From positions 1,013,996-1,077,995 of the forward strand of contig LNGK01000012.1 of the NCBI GenBank assembly GCA_001510575.1: 64,000 nt of DNA. Direction: 5' to 3'. A model generated the notes under the pieces. That model saw nothing but the letters and a program-made list of their open reading frames with translations. It did not search any database and had not been told where the DNA came from. The stretch comes from Knoxdaviesia capensis. Taxonomy: Eukaryota; Ascomycota; Sordariomycetes; Microascales; Gondwanamycetaceae. Positions 23,509-36,676 of this stretch are shown here, piece by piece (the stretch's first letter is position 1; every line of letters starts with the position of its first letter). The position numbers and the translations under genes are program-made.

Positions 23509-24546
23509 TCCGAGGATGAAGACGCGTTGCCTGGCCTGCAACAGAGCATTTTGCTTATGTTCTTTGTGGGCTCGGACTGCCACCGACGGATTAATGGAAG
23601 CTTGACTCTGCTTGTCCGAGTTTCATCAACTTGACACAGTATTTGAGACAAGTACTTAACTTCAGAATTTTGAGCAGCAGGACGGCTTCCCTGACGTGTT
23701 ATGACGGGGTTTTTAGAAACAGTTAATGTCTTATTTTTCGGAGGTTGGGGGATATAGAGCTGAGTTGGACGGCAGTCATACTGTCTTGTCGACTCTTGGG
23801 TTTTTCATTTTCTTTCTTTTCATTCTCGTTCTTATTTGGCTTGCCATGACTCGATATCTCTGGTTTCGAGCTTGGTGCTGGGCCAAATTTGTTCCTGATT
23901 CTCCTTTCCGTTTCTTAGTTCTGGTTTCGATCTCGCACCGTTTTGTGTTCTCCCCCCCCCCTTTTTTTTTTTTATGGTTGCGACTTTTTCATTTCGTTCC
24001 GCGCTGGCATAGACGTTTCTTCTGATTTTCTTTATTCGTTTTGTTTCTCATGGGATATATCGATGGTGTCTAGGAGCCGGGAAGTTTTTTCATTCCTCTT
24101 TTTTTCGTTTAGTGCTGGTTGTCTTTAGTTGTTCTATTGCTCCGTTTTGATTTGAATGTGCAGTTTTCTTCCCTTTTGACTCTTCTTCATCCGGTTTAGT
24201 AATGATGTACCCCTTTTTGGTGTTGGGAATATCTGTGGAAGTTGTGAGCAGTTCGGCTTGATATACCGGCATACTAGAGCGGCATACAGCATGAGCGATT
24301 GAGCTCGGGTTGTGCCCTAAGATATATTCCATCCTATATCGGGCCTTCGTGGCCATGGAAGAATGTAGGACGTCGAATCTTGACTTCTAGCTAGATCTAT
24401 ATACACACGAACAAAGAAATCTGCGATTCACGGTTCACAAGCTAGCGTCAAGTAAGATCAATCAAGATATGGCAATGCTTAAACGTTCGTATTATCTATC
24501 ATCATACACACGGCCATTTCCCAGCGTAACCTGGAACCACATGCAA
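23509..24546. other. Convergent 3' region between cyclin and TRS130
   Basis: No gene found. It contains the 3' ends of two converging genes, T-rich on the + strand, with a C-run followed by a T-run at 23951-23973. Confidence 0.65.
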
Positions 24547-27500
24547 TCACACGCCAATCCGCTCGCTCTCCAACACCAGCGGGCCACCCCCTGGCCCACT
24601 CGCATCCAAGCTAACGGTCACGCGCGCCCGGTCCGCAACAACCCGGACCACTTCACCGAGATTCCGCAGGTCTGTCTCGACGGGCGCAGGGACAAACGCG
24701 GGGCCGGTAGCGGCGCCCGGACCACCGGTGGCGGGGTCGTCCTCCGCGAGGGGCACTTCGCGCACGTCGACGGTAGGGAAGGGCAGGTATCCCTCACGGA
24801 GGGGCATCAGGAGGATGGGGAAAGACTCGGAGCCGTCGGCGGGCCAGGGCCCCATGGCGGAGGCCGGTGGCGGGGCGGAGGGAGCTGCGCCCTCAGCGCG
24901 CACGACGCCCTTGCGCCGGCCGGCGATCAGCCATGCGTCGCCCGGCGCAGAGACCTCGAAGGCGAAGGCGCGCGCGGCGCCGGCGGTCTTGGCGGAGAGC
25001 GGCGAGGTGTCCCAGCGGCGCGTCCAGCGCAGGTGCAGCGTGGCGGCCATCAGGTCGTTCACGCAGGCGGTGGGGATGCCGCCGGATTCGCGCTCGGCGG
25101 CGGTGGCGTGGCCGAGGCGTGCTGCGGCGCTGGAGCAGGTCGTGGGGCTGGCGGGGGCGAGCTGGATGTCGGCCGTGACGACAGTCGGCACGCTGGGCAC
25201 GTCGACGGGGATGATGATCGAGCGTGCGGTGTCGGGCGGCGCGGGGCCAGCGAGCGGGACCGACGGCGCGGAGGTCAGCCATGTGGACACGGCGCCGGCG
25301 AGCGCGGTGTTGGCGGCCGATGTGCGGGGAATGCCGCCGACGGCCTGCAGCTCGGCGGCCCAGTCGGCCACAGTAGTGGTGGTGGTGGAGCCGAGGAGTT
25401 CGCGCGCGGGGATCAGGCCGGTCAGCGTCGTGCGTTCGACGACCGCGGGGGAGAGGTTGAGGCGCAGGCGCTCGCGGATGAGTTCGCTGATCAGCCGGGT
25501 GTACTGCTCCAGTAGGGGATTTCCGGATGCTGCAGACACGGCGGAGACCGCTGCTGCGATCAGCTGAGTTTCGATCTCGTCGCGGATCGACGTGTATGAC
25601 AGCCGCAGGAGGAGCAGGCCGGACGACTTGGCGAGGCCGGTACCAGGAGCTGGGGCCGGGGCCGGGGCCGGGGCAATGGTCTGCGGCTTGCGGGTAATGC
25701 GGTAGAGCACTGACGCAGGCTGTTTAGAATACACGATCGTCGGCTCGGGGGCAACGAGTCCGCACGCGGTCTCGAACACGTCGGACGCCACCAGGTCGCT
25801 GCCGTACAGCCGCAGCGGCGTCAAGTTTGCGGTGGACACGGTGAACCGTGAGAACAGGGCCGTGTGCTTGAAGACATCCTGCACGTTCACACCGAGTGCG
25901 AGGGCCACCGGCACCATGCGCAAACGGGAAACGGAGTACGGCGCGGGAATGCCCGACGCAGCACTACTAGCAGCGGTGGTTGTGAATGTCGCGGTCAAGC
26001 GGATGCCGAGCATCGGCACATCCTGCTCCATCGAGAACGGGAACCGGACAACTACGGTTGTGTCAGCCGGCATCGCTCCGAAGTGCAGAACGCCCGCCTC
26101 GGGGGGCTTTGCAAATGCAATATCCGAGGACACGGCCCCGTCCGCTGCGTCGGTAACAACCACGGCTTCGGACGTCAGGAGTCTCAGGCCGCCGGTGGCT
26201 GAGCGCACCGAGACATCGCACGACGCGACGGCGTTCCACCCGGTTGAAATGTGCACTTCCAGAGCGTTGTTGGCGTGCAGACGCGTGTGTCGCGCAGCGA
26301 CCACATCAACGTCGAACGCGCGGGCGCGCTGAAAGAGAGTCACTACGGGGAGTCGGCGGAAGAGCGATGCAGTTCCGCCGGGGACTGCGGTCAGCGAAGC
26401 AAGACCCGGGCTGGCGCCGGTGCCGGAGCCGGAGCCCACGGCGGATCCCGGGGGTCCGGGGGCACCGGGCTCGGATGGCGCGACGCGCTCATAGGCGAGC
26501 ACGAGGTTGTGGGAGGTCATGGTCATGTAGTCGATTGTGTAAGTTCCGGGGATAATAGTCTAGAGTTTTACGTGATCAGTCTATGCACAATAAAGATATG
26601 GTCGGTCAAGAAAATCTTACTCGGCTGTGGAAGACGATCCGGCACGGATCCGGCCCGGGGACCAAAGTCACCGGCCCATCGGTCTCCATCCGGATCTCTC
26701 GGGCCCAGGCACCACCGGCAGCCGCTGCACTAGTCGATGGCGCACACACCAGTCGCAACGCCGCGGACTCTAGCTCGAACGGCTCGACGAGCAGGCTGCG
26801 CAGCGAGACCGCCACGGCGAAACTATCGGAGTCGGCATCGTACTCGGGTGGTCCGCATACCGCCGCGTCGACGACAAACTGCGCCATCGGCACCCGCACC
26901 TCGGTCGGCATGGCTGGCGTGGTCTCCAAGAGGTCGGCGAGGAAGCCGTGGATCGGGGCGAACTCGGTCGCGTCGGCAAATGTCGTGGACAGTTTCGCGG
27001 CTCCCGCCACCTTAGGCGCTGGCGGCTGGGCCTTGCCGGCCGAGGCGCGCAGGGTCGGTTCGAGGCGGTCGCGCAGCGCCGCCGAGGTTTGAGTGAGCAA
27101 CTTCAGCGTGGCGCGCACAAAGTCGCGCGGCTGGTTGAGCTTGCGCAGACACCGCGCGTACACTGTCAGCAGTGACAGCTCCAGCAGGCTCCAGCCGCGC
27201 TCACCAAAGAACGGCATGGCGCGGTGGAATAAAGTGGCGGCAGCGTCCAGGTCTCCGAGGTGCAGACGGAGCACGGCCAGGTCGACCACCTTGCCGTTGA
27301 CGGCGCTGTCGTGGCTAGCCACGGTGTAGTGGCGCATGGCCTTGTCGGTCAGGGTCTCGTACAGCCGGTAGAAGTCATCTCTGTTGCCCAGTGCCGTCGT
27401 TAGCAGGAGACTCGCGGTTTCGGGGGGTTTAGTTAAAGCGACGGGGTCTTCCTCCTCAGAAGCCGGTTCAGACGCCTCAGGCTTAGTCGGTGCGGGGGTT

Positions 27501-29887
27501 TCGGCATCAAGGTCGACTTCTTCCATGTCGGCTTCATCATTCCCTGGGCGAAGGCCTATGATTGGCAGAGCGGCCCATCCATTATCCCAGCCGCGCCGGT
27601 GGCCGAACTTCTGCAGGATATTCCGGCATAGGGAGTACAGCTCAGCACGCCTGGCAGCCAGTTCTTCCAGTCCGGTCTTAGCGAACTGTTTAACCGGGTG
27701 CTGGGTCGTGCTGCCTGGCCCAGGAAAGATGCCGGGACTCTGCGGGCCTGCCGGCCCACCGGGAATGGAAGACGTGCGGGCCGGGTGCATCATGGTCTTC
27801 GGCTCCGGAATCGCCATTTTCTGTTCGGCGCTGCCGGCAAAGAGCGGCATCAGTTCAGATGGCGGGATCGGGAGGGATCGCGTAGAGGTTTGCGCGAGCA
27901 TCTGCTGCGCGATGGAAAACGCAAACGCAGCCACGAACTCCTCAGCAGTTTCAGCGAGCTGGTGCCGTTGCTTCGCTTGCGCCGACGCACTCTCGTCGTC
28001 ATCCTTCTCGTCGACGCCCGGAGCAAACGCGGACATGATGTCGTTGCGCATCACCTGCGATATGCTGGGAATAAACTCGAGCGTGCGGCGGCACACCTCG
28101 GCCAGCATGACCAGGTTCTCCGGGTCGTCGGATGGGCCGCTCTGGCCGCCGGTTGTGCGCGAGCGGGACGAGTCGCGAGAGGATGCAGTAGTTGGCGCCA
28201 CGCCCTGTGGAATGGCGGATTCTTGCAGCTCGCGCAGCCGAGCGAGTAGTTCCTCGCGCGTGGCCCAGGCATTGGCGCGGCGCAGCAGTAGGGCGATCTG
28301 GCGCGCGAAGATGTAGCAACGGAAATCGAAGAGCGACACGTTGTTGGCAAGGATCAGATCACGGTACGGCTTCTTGACTGAGCTGATGGGAATTTCGGGG
28401 GCGTCGGAGGGAGATTCGGAGGGGGCGAGGGACGAGGTCTCAGAGTCTTTGTCCTTGGTCGCGTCGTCGGTAGCTGTGGGCGCAGATAGGTGCTTCTCAA
28501 CCAGGGTTTTCAGGGATTGTGTGAACGGTAATAGTGAACCGCCGTTACGGGTTGGGGATCCGATTGAGGTTTGCTGTGAGATTATGATGGCGTCAAGACC
28601 TATATTCAGCTCATCATATCCCACAATTGCATCCTCAACAAGGCCGACGCTTTCAAAGCCTCTTGCCAGACCCTCCTTGAGAATGAAAAAGGTGCAAAAG
28701 TTCCAGCCAGCAAATGACCGCTGAGAGTCCTTCTCCTTGATATCCTCTTCGTAATGGGTGACGCGCATATCAAACGAGGCCAAGATCAGGTCCTTCATCT
28801 TCGCCATGAAGTCCATCCACGCCAGCTCGACATCGGCAGGGGTCTCAACATAGCCCTGAGGGACGGCCGGCACCACGCGGGGAAGCATGTCGTAGGGGAC
28901 ATCGTTGATACCGATGCGTACCTGAGCTACGTGGTCGCCTGCGAACTTGCCGCTTCCGGTGCCGAAGTCGGCCTTGAGCTTGTCCAAGAGGGTGGTCGAG
29001 CCTCCGCGCCACCGAGACGTTGCAGCAGCGGCCTTTATAGATCCTCCGACGCCTGAGAGGGCCCCGGTTGAGCCAGGGCCGGAGGTGTTGGTGCCGGTCA
29101 AAATCGGGCCGTCCATCGAGGCCACCAGATCGGCCGATGAGCTTGTCGCCGACTTGCCCGAGGTCCGGGGTTGGGTGGCGGCAGTGGTGTTTGGAATAAC
29201 CACGTGGACAATCAGCCACTCAAAAGCATCATGGCCTTCCTGGCCGACTGGCTTCTTCTTTGTTGTCTCGAGTCCGGGGGTGTGTGTCTTGATCCACTCT
29301 TTGATTTCCGGCCGCACGGCCGACTTGTACGATTCGCTATCGTCGATGCGCACGAACAGAACCTTCAGGTACGGCGTGCGGCGCAGGCCGGGGATCTGGT
29401 GGCGACGAGCGGGAGCGGCTGATGACCCACGGCGGGCCGCAGCGGTGGCAGATGTGGTTGCGGCGGTGGCGGACACCTGGTCGACGTGGTCGGACGAGCT
29501 GTGGGCCCCGCCAGCGACGGCCTGCACTTGGAAGCCATCGTCTGTGGCGGTCGGGCTGACGGTGCGGCGGAGGGTCGGGGAGGAGGACGCGGCCGCGGTG
29601 GGAGCTCCGGTGGCGGGCGAGGAGGTGGAGGGGACGATGTCGACGTGGAGCGTGTCGATCGAGCGGATCGGGCCGGCGTGGGATTGCCAGTTCAGGTTTC
29701 GAAGCGGGAGCCGCGGGATGAGGCCGGGGGCAACCAGTTTGTAGACATCATGGGGGTCAAAGATTTCCACTGGGACGAGTTAGCAGGCACAACTCGTGAG
29801 TATGGAGGTTCCAGCCAAGAAGTCTTCTTCTGTGAAGGGCAATGGCGCACCTATAACCTGAGATGTTGAAAACGGTTGCTGTTCCAT
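24547..29887 (-). CDS. trs130: TRAPP II complex subunit Trs130 (TRAPPC10)
   Basis: Component of TRAPP II, the exchange factor complex for Ypt31/Rab11-type GTPases at the late Golgi. Exons 29887-29851, 29769-26621 and 26559-24547 give 1732 residues. The first exon is only 37 nt (MEQQPFSTSQVI plus one base). I infer it because the next exon is entered through TGCTAAC..CCCAG and its first codon is completed across the junction, giving VEIFDPHDVYKLVAPG. The 61-bp second intron joins FHSR to TIIPGTYTID. Family signatures are GLIPRLPLRNLNWQSHAGP, TPYLKVLFVRIDDSESYK and FEWLIVHVVIPN in the N-terminal third. The middle and C-terminal parts have Ala/Pro/Gly-rich inserts (PAPAPAPAPG), which make it longer than I expect for the family. 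It shares an 822-bp divergent promoter with MRI1. Confidence 0.88.
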
Positions 29888-30709
29888 AGCTTGGACAGCT
29901 GTGACCGCCTGCATGGGCGGGTTTGTGTCGTTGAGAGTTAGGGTATCAAGATGGTAAAAGGGGGACAGCTATCCGATTGTTGAAGAGAGATTTAGATGAG
30001 GTATTTCAAGGAGTTCAGGTTCATTGCCCAAATGACGGCAATTTACAGAAGCACGGCCAACTGAAGCCAAAAACACTGTCAGGAGTCACGTTTGCTTCTT
30101 GGTGATGCACGATGCAGGAGCTTTTGTGGGCTGCGAAAACAAGGGTTAGATGGAGATGACTCAGCCTAACCCTTGTGTGTAGGGTTAGGGTTGTTGGATT
30201 ATAAATTTTGGCTACAGGAAAAACGTGCTCTTGCCACAGGCCAGAAGCACTCGAAACAAACATTCAACGCATGGGTCCAGTAACTTGGAGACGAAGACAC
30301 AGATGAGCGACAATGATGCAAGAATCCAGCGGCTTGTTGCATATTCTATGGAGTTATCTGTGTGGGAATTGGTCGGTAGTCAGATTTGCAGTGCTCCGGC
30401 CGGTGTATCTGGTCCGTTTTCCGAAAATTGGTAGCTTGATAGATTGCCAGATTTGCGGGTGTTATCGCGAATATGCCCCTCCCCCGCCAAAAATTTACAT
30501 CTCGGGTCCATTTTCGCCTTCATCTTAAGTTCTTTCAAACTTCGTCTTTGCTTCAAATAATTGCTCCATCTGCTTAATTCTTCCGTTTCAAGTCTGATTC
30601 ACGGATACATTTCGAATACACGTCCCATAAGAAGCTATTTAGAAGCTCTGTCAAGAGATCTCTCAGCTAAATATCACATCCATCTAGCCTCTACTAAGAT
30701 CAATCAGAT
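29888..30709. promoter_or_regulatory. Divergent promoter region of TRS130 and MRI1
   Basis: This 822-bp region separates two genes transcribed away from each other. It has a cluster of telomere-like boxes: AAGGGTTAG 30141-30149, CTAACCC at 30166-30172 and a tandem TAGGGTTAGGGTTG at 30180-30193. An A/T block TTATAAAT follows at 30199-30206. No gene is seen between. Confidence 0.55.
30180..30193 (+). promoter_or_regulatory. Tandem telomere-like box
   Basis: TAGGGTTAGGGTTG, two telomere units, with further single units at 30141-30149 and 30166-30172 in the TRS130/MRI1 divergent promoter. Tbf1/TRF-like factors bind such sites in yeasts; their role here is inferred. Confidence 0.4.
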
Positions 30710-32038
30710 ATGGCCTGCCTCGAGTCGGTCATTTACACGCGCGGCGACCTTAAAGTGCTCGACCAGCTGCGCTTGCCCCACGAAACACACCATGATTCGG
30801 TATCCACCGCCGAGGAGGCGTTTGACTCGATCCGGACGATGAGAGTGCGCGGTATGAGCTCCCGCATATTCTGGATTTGGGCTCCAACTCCATGAACAGC
30901 CAGCCACATAGAAACAGAGGAGAGTGTGGTGAAGAAATCTAATGCTTCTGTTTGTAGGTGCGCCGGCAATTGCTATTGTGGCCAGTTTGGCCCTTGCCGT
31001 TGAGCTTGAGAGCGGCGTTTGCGGTAAGTGACTTGTGGACCCCGAAGAGAGACATGTAAACGAACAGACCCCTGACATTTTCTCTGTCACATAGCCGGAA
31101 AGTCCGCCGACGAAGCTGTCACATTCATTGAATCTCGCCTCGACTACCTGAAGGGCAGCCGCCCGACCGCGGTCGACCTGTTCAACGCCATCTCCCACCT
31201 GAAGAACCACGTGCGCAGCACTCTACCCACCGCGCCCGACGCCGCCGCGATCGTGTCGGCCTACATCCAAGCCGCCGAGGAGATCCACCGCAAAGACGTG
31301 CAATCCAACCGGGCAATCGGCGCCTTTGGCGCGGCGTGGCTGCGGGCTAACGCAGGGGCTGGCACCGACGAGGCGGCGCGCGTGTCGGTGCTGACCCACT
31401 GCAACACCGGCTCGCTGGCCACCGCCGGCCACGGCACCGCGCTGGGCATCATCCGCACCCTCAACGAGGACGGGCTGCTGCGCCACGCCTTCTGCACCGA
31501 GACGCGCCCCTACAACCAGGGCAGCCGGCTCACGGCGTTCGAGCTGACGTACGAGCAGATCCCCAGCACGCTGATCACGGACTCGATGGCGGCTGCGCTG
31601 TTTGCGACCAAGGGCGCCGCGATGAACATCCGCGCGGTGATCGTCGGCGCCGACCGCGTGGTGCGCAACGGCGACACCGCGAACAAAGTCGGCACGTACG
31701 CGCTGGCAATCCTGGCCAAGCACCACGGCATCAAGTTCATCGTGGCGGCGCCGACCACCAGCATCGACCTCGACACCCCCAGCGGCGCAGGCATCAAGAT
31801 CGAGGAGCGCCGCGGCGAGGAGCTCACTCAGGTGTCCGGTCCCGTGATTGGAGCCGACGGCGCTGTCGACACCGCCACGACCGTCCGCGTGGCTACTGCC
31901 GACCAGCGCATCAACGTGTGGAACCCGGCGTTTGATGTGACCCCGCACGAACTCATTGATGTTGTGGTCACCGAGAAGGGTGCGGTTGAGAAGAATGCCG
32001 CGGGGGAGTTTGATTTCACGGCCGTGTTTCAAAAGTAG
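30710..32038 (+). CDS. mri1: Methylthioribose-1-phosphate isomerase
   Basis: Converts 5-methylthioribose-1-phosphate to the ribulose form in the methionine salvage pathway. Exons 30710-30851, 30958-31023 and 31095-32038 give 383 residues, normal for Mri1. The first junction rebuilds the signature MRVRGAPAIAIVAS. The second intron ends in CATAG before CCGGAAAG (residues AGKSADEA). The catalytic cysteine is Cys172 in LTHCNTGSLATAG, and the proton-relay aspartate is Asp256 in GADRVVRNGDTANKVGTYALA. RPYNQGSRLTAFEL and APTTSIDLDTPSG are further family blocks. The 3' end faces the M20 peptidase gene across 211 bp. No missing residues are seen. Confidence 0.96.
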
Positions 32039-32249
32039 ACGTTGTGTGTCGTACGTACATTGATTTCTGGATTTCTTTTTCTGCTTTTTTCCTTCAACAA
32101 CTGGCGCCCAGCGACGGGAGTATACCGAGGCACTTCAACTTTTGCTTCACTGGCGTTATGTATTTGCTATCTTTATAAAAGAGTCTCAAGCATCTAAAAA
32201 AAGTTCCAAAATACCTTTTAAGTAATGTGCATCAGTGTACAAGCGCACC

Positions 32250-33566
32250 TCACTTCTTGGCGAGAGCGTGCAAGATCAGCTTCTTGTAGCCCTCGACCGC
32301 CGTCTCCAGGTCGGACACCTTGAGGGCTTCGTTGGGTCCATGGGCCACCAGGATCGATCCAGGCCCGTAGAGATACTTGTCGTAGTCGCCCGGAAGGTTA
32401 GGAACATCGGTACCATAGTTGACGACGATGGTATCGAAGTCTGGGGGAAAAGAAGTCAGTATGCCAGATCTCAGGGCTTGTTTTGATTACACATTGTTAA
32501 GGAACTCACCCTCAACATCGCACTTGCACTCCACCGCGCCGTATCCATCGACACACGACAGATCCAGCGCCTCAGCATCAACCTCGTCGACAATCGCCTG
32601 CATCCTTTCCCGGACCACTTGCGCGCCGCTCTCCTGTGGTCCCAGCGCAACACGGATAGCCAGCTGTGCCCGCGCATGCTCCGGGATGACGTTCCACGCC
32701 ACACCGCCGCTTAGCACGCCGACGTTGACGGTGGTGTTGCCGTAGCGCTCGCTGCTGCCTAGGTCCTCGGTGGTCAGCCGCATCAGCGCGTGCAGGAGCA
32801 CCTCGGTGGCCGACTTGCCAAGCCACGGGTACCCGGAGTGGCCGGCGCGGCCGGTGGCGTCGAGCGTGCAGAACGTGGCGCCCTTGTGGCCGCAGGCCAG
32901 GCGGTTTTCGGTCGGCTCGCCGAAGATGGCGGCCGAGAAGCTGTCGAGAGGCGGCGAGAGTGTTGAGCGGGCGGCCGAGAACGCTTGCATGCCGCCGCCG
33001 CCGACCTCCTCGCCAACCACGAAGACCAGCGCCACATCGGCCGCGCCGCTGACGTTGGCGCGCATGAGCTCCTGCACCGCGACAATCTGCGCGGCCACAC
33101 TGCCCTTTGCATCGACGCTGCCGCGCCCGCTAAGCACGCTGTCGCCCGTGATCGGGCCCGGCGGTGTGATGCCGTACCGGATGTGGGGCGGCACGACGTC
33201 GATGTGGGAAGTGACGAGCACCCGCGCGGTGCGGTTTGCGCCGGCGCCTGCAGACGAGACCTTCGGCCAGGCAATCACGTTGGCGCGGGGCTTGGCCGCC
33301 GGTGCACCACCGGCCTGCGGCACATCCAGCACCGGCTCTAGCTGCGTGGTGAAGCCGTGGTCGGCCAGGTAGCCCGCCAGCTCATAGGCAACAGCGTGTT
33401 CGGTGCCCGACAACGACGGCGTGGACACCAGCATTTTGTGGATGCTGAGCAGCGAGTGGCGGTATGGTGGCGCCGTGGGGTCGGCGTCGGAGGTGGCCGC
33501 GCCCAGCTGGATTTGCGAGGCGGCAGCCGTTGCGGCAATTGCCGGGAGGAAGTGCACGGGGCGCAT
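32250..33566 (-). CDS. Secreted M20 family metallopeptidase (probable carboxypeptidase)
   Basis: Zinc-dependent exopeptidase of the M20/ArgE family. Exons 33566-32510 and 32440-32250 (69-bp intron, GTGAGT..CCCAG) give 415 residues. The N-terminus [20 protein letters not shown] looks like a signal peptide, so secretion is likely. The metal and catalytic residues are all there: H121 and D123 in SHIDVVPP, the bridging D152 in [11 protein letters not shown]186-E187 in VVGEEVGG, E217 in GEPTENR and H386 in [13 protein letters not shown] in the second exon. The lid domain includes the GRAGHSGYP histidine. Substrate is unknown; fungal secreted relatives are annotated as carboxypeptidases, while ArgE and aminoacylase share the fold. 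The gene is tail to tail with MRI1. Confidence 0.9.
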
Positions 33567-36500
33567 TGTGCCGGCTCCGAGTTCTTTTTATGGAAAAAAT
33601 AAAGTAGCAATCAAAAGGAAGGATTAACTGGGGGAATAAACAAAAGAATTGAAGATGCTAACGGACTTTTAGAAAGCTAATTGAACGGTGTAGAAGAGAT
33701 GCAAGGATTGAAAGAAGGGAGCCAAAAGGACCTTCGAATAGGGAAAGGCGAGCAAGCTATATGGGCACGTGACATGATCTGATAGCCAACAGTTGAAGCT
33801 CTCTGCAGGTCACCAAGCTCGAAACTCGCCCGTTCAATGAGCTGGACGAGCTCAAATATTCGGAGATGGCTCAATTGGAAGCCAATACTACGATGGTTAC
33901 TGGATTGGTAGTGCCGATGCGGGCATGTGGACTTTTGGGTATAACCCTAGACCCTAAGATACCCTAATGCTGTGGGACATGCCCGGCGCCCGCCGATCTA
34001 GGTAAAGTTTACAAGAGTACTGGCTAGACCCTCCCAGAACTCTTAATCTGACATATCCCACGCATCGAATCGAGCGATCCACACCGTCGGGTATGCACGC
34101 GGACTACCGGCCAGTCTAGGCGTGTGATGGGGCTGCATATCCATGACGGGATGGCACATGTCGTTCCGCCATGGATAAGAAGATCCCCCCAATTTGCTTG
34201 CCTTTGCTCACAGTCACCAAAAGTGAATGCACGTAGCCTATATCTTCCGGATCTCACAGTGACCTTATCAGTGCAAGCGAGCCCACCACACGTCCATATG
34301 CGCCTGGCGCGGCCGGTGGCGGCAAGCACAGACGAACCGGTCATGCGCGAGCAGTTTATGGCTTGGGACTACTATCGAGGCGGCGTTCCGAGGCCGGGTG
34401 CACTGCTGTAGGACTCCGTCGACGAGAGTCGAGACCGCCTCACCTCTAATAGGTGTTTATTGAAACATGGAGAAACAAAGATATGTAAGCAAAAAGAAAA
34501 AAGAGAAACGACGTGTTGGGTGTCCCGCCAAATGTTCAGCTCTCGCTTGATCCCTGGTCGATGGCGGCCGCCACAAAGAGACTAGTGGACTTTGACGTTC
34601 CGGACCCGGAGATGCGGAAGATGTTTCGCAGATTCTGCGTGGACATGTCTCTGTGATGTTGACATGCGCACAGAGGTGGCTGTCCTCGGTTGGGGGATTG
34701 GCGTGGCGGATGCTGCAGCTTTGAGCTTCAGTAGTGATTTGTAAAGACAGTGTGTGTGTGTGTGTTGGGGGGGGGGTGATAACTGTATAGTAGATGCCAT
34801 GTAGTACCAGGAACGATGTATGTGAGAAAGTATCAGCTGGAACCTCTTGCAGATGACCAGACCTAAAAGCAAACATCTATCCTTCTCCTTCGTCTCACCC
34901 AAAGACCACAAGCAATGCGACGTTCTAGCCTATTGGCTGTCCGAATATATCGAGATAGCTCAGACACATCTTTCGGGGGGTAGTACCTGATCTAGATATT
35001 CCGTGTAACGAAAAGACCATTGTACTACCGCGAGGAGAGACATGACCGAAAGTCTGTTATGACAATCGCTTGGTAGTCTAGATGGTCTGGACAATAGTCT
35101 GGATCTATTTGTTGAAAAGGGACTCTCTGCATGATGTATGGACCTGAAGACTGATTCGGCGCAATATAGACTAGACAAAGAATATCAAGTTCTCCCCATC
35201 GGTTAATCTTTCCTAACAACTTCACTCTATATTACCTGCCTCTCGGAACACAAACAAAACCCGGGCCAAGAGCGGGCCGTGATCAATCACGATTGTACCA
35301 CCCCGAAGGACCACGTCCCGCGTTTACAATGCATCCATGCCACAGTAGAGACTGTGTGTCTGATTATGCTGTGCCATCGAGAAGTGCCGATACCCATCAG
35401 ATGGAAGATGCTGATAGCACGGTTCATTGTGAGTTTCTGCTGGACATCCACGAGCGGCCATTGCCACAAGACCGCCGCAAAGAAGTGTCACTAGTCAGCG
35501 CTGCAAGATGTGATACTGGATGTGACTGGAGGTAACTGTCAAGTGGCTTGGAAGTGAGTGGATGGTTTGTTTTACACAGATTCCAGTCTCTACTTGTGCT
35601 GCTACAGTTGTGCTGTAATCGTGGGACGTGTACATGTGTGTGAACCTTTGGGGGAGGGTTGGCGGTTTGATATTGGCCGGCACTTCAACTCGAGCTCTGT
35701 CAAGAGTACTAGACTCAAGTTGAGAAGAGTTGGTGATGACATTTGGATGCTTAGATATCTAGAGGCTGAGTATATATATATCTGAGATGAGTAGCAGTTG
35801 CATGACCTCCTTCTTGATATCCTCATAGGATTAGGGCCTGATACCCCCGGATCCCGTGTCTCCCCTTCCACGATATATCATCACCCGATCTGCAGCTTCT
35901 CATACTTTGTCTCTCCCCCCTCCTGCTCTCTTGCATCTTCACTCCCTTACACAAGACACTTCTGACCACCACACCTGACGATAAACACTCCCTTGACCAT
36001 CAGCTCTTTCCACCCGCCGGCATAAACCGGCTTCCCACATCACATCGCATATTAGATGTGCACCCAAGCCGACCAAGACATTTGTTTCTTCGCTTTTAAA
36101 GATAGATCCAGCCCGAACTAAGATACCACGCCTGACGGCTTTTATTATCTTTATTTCCCGTCTGGATCGTGCTCGGGTTGTGGGTGACTCCTCCCGTTAA
36201 ACCTTCCCATATGAAGGTTTCCAGCTCGTGTAAGTCGCCTGCGCTTTTTTTCGTTCATTCTTTCTCGGTGGCGTCTGTGTCTCCCAATATTCCGGATGGC
36301 CGTATGTGGTTTCCCGTTTGGTTGGCTTGTGTCTTTTCCTGTAAGGGTTCTTCTTTTTTTAAGGGTGCGGATAACTTCACTAGATTTCTCTCCCTCGTAA
36401 ATATTCGCATGCGCCCGCACCCCATGATAATTTTGGTCTGGTCTATTTTGACTGGGTGTTTTCTATAAATTGTTTCATTTCCACCTCGGGAGAAAAGATT

Positions 36501-36676
36501 TTGTCTTTTCTCTTCCCTTTCCGACTTCCATCAAGGCATTTTTCAGATTCAAGATTGGTGCTCTGAGCTGCGGGATCCTCTTCAGCGAGAGGAGCTTCTA
36601 GTGTTCTGTTGAGTGACTAGACTTGACCTCTAGAAAGATCGCCAGATCAATCCTATTCATACCACCTCTCTTCACC
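33567..36676. other. Intergenic region between M20 peptidase and MFS transporter
   Basis: No supported gene in 3.1 kb. Contents are a triple telomere-like array (33943-33967), a GT microsatellite followed by a G-run (34750-34776), a short TA-rich patch (35771-35782), and from about 35880 a pyrimidine-rich leader for the transporter. A 99-codon frame at 36169-36468 would be an upstream ORF at most. Confidence 0.6.
34750..34776. repeat. GT microsatellite with adjoining G-run
   Basis: About eight TG units followed directly by ten G. Seen directly; prone to length variation and sequencing error. Confidence 0.85.

Noticed and set aside
24469..25567. Plus-strand frames of 348 and 279 codons over TRS130
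   Set aside because: Gly/Ala/Arg-rich shadows of a GC-rich gene on the other strand.
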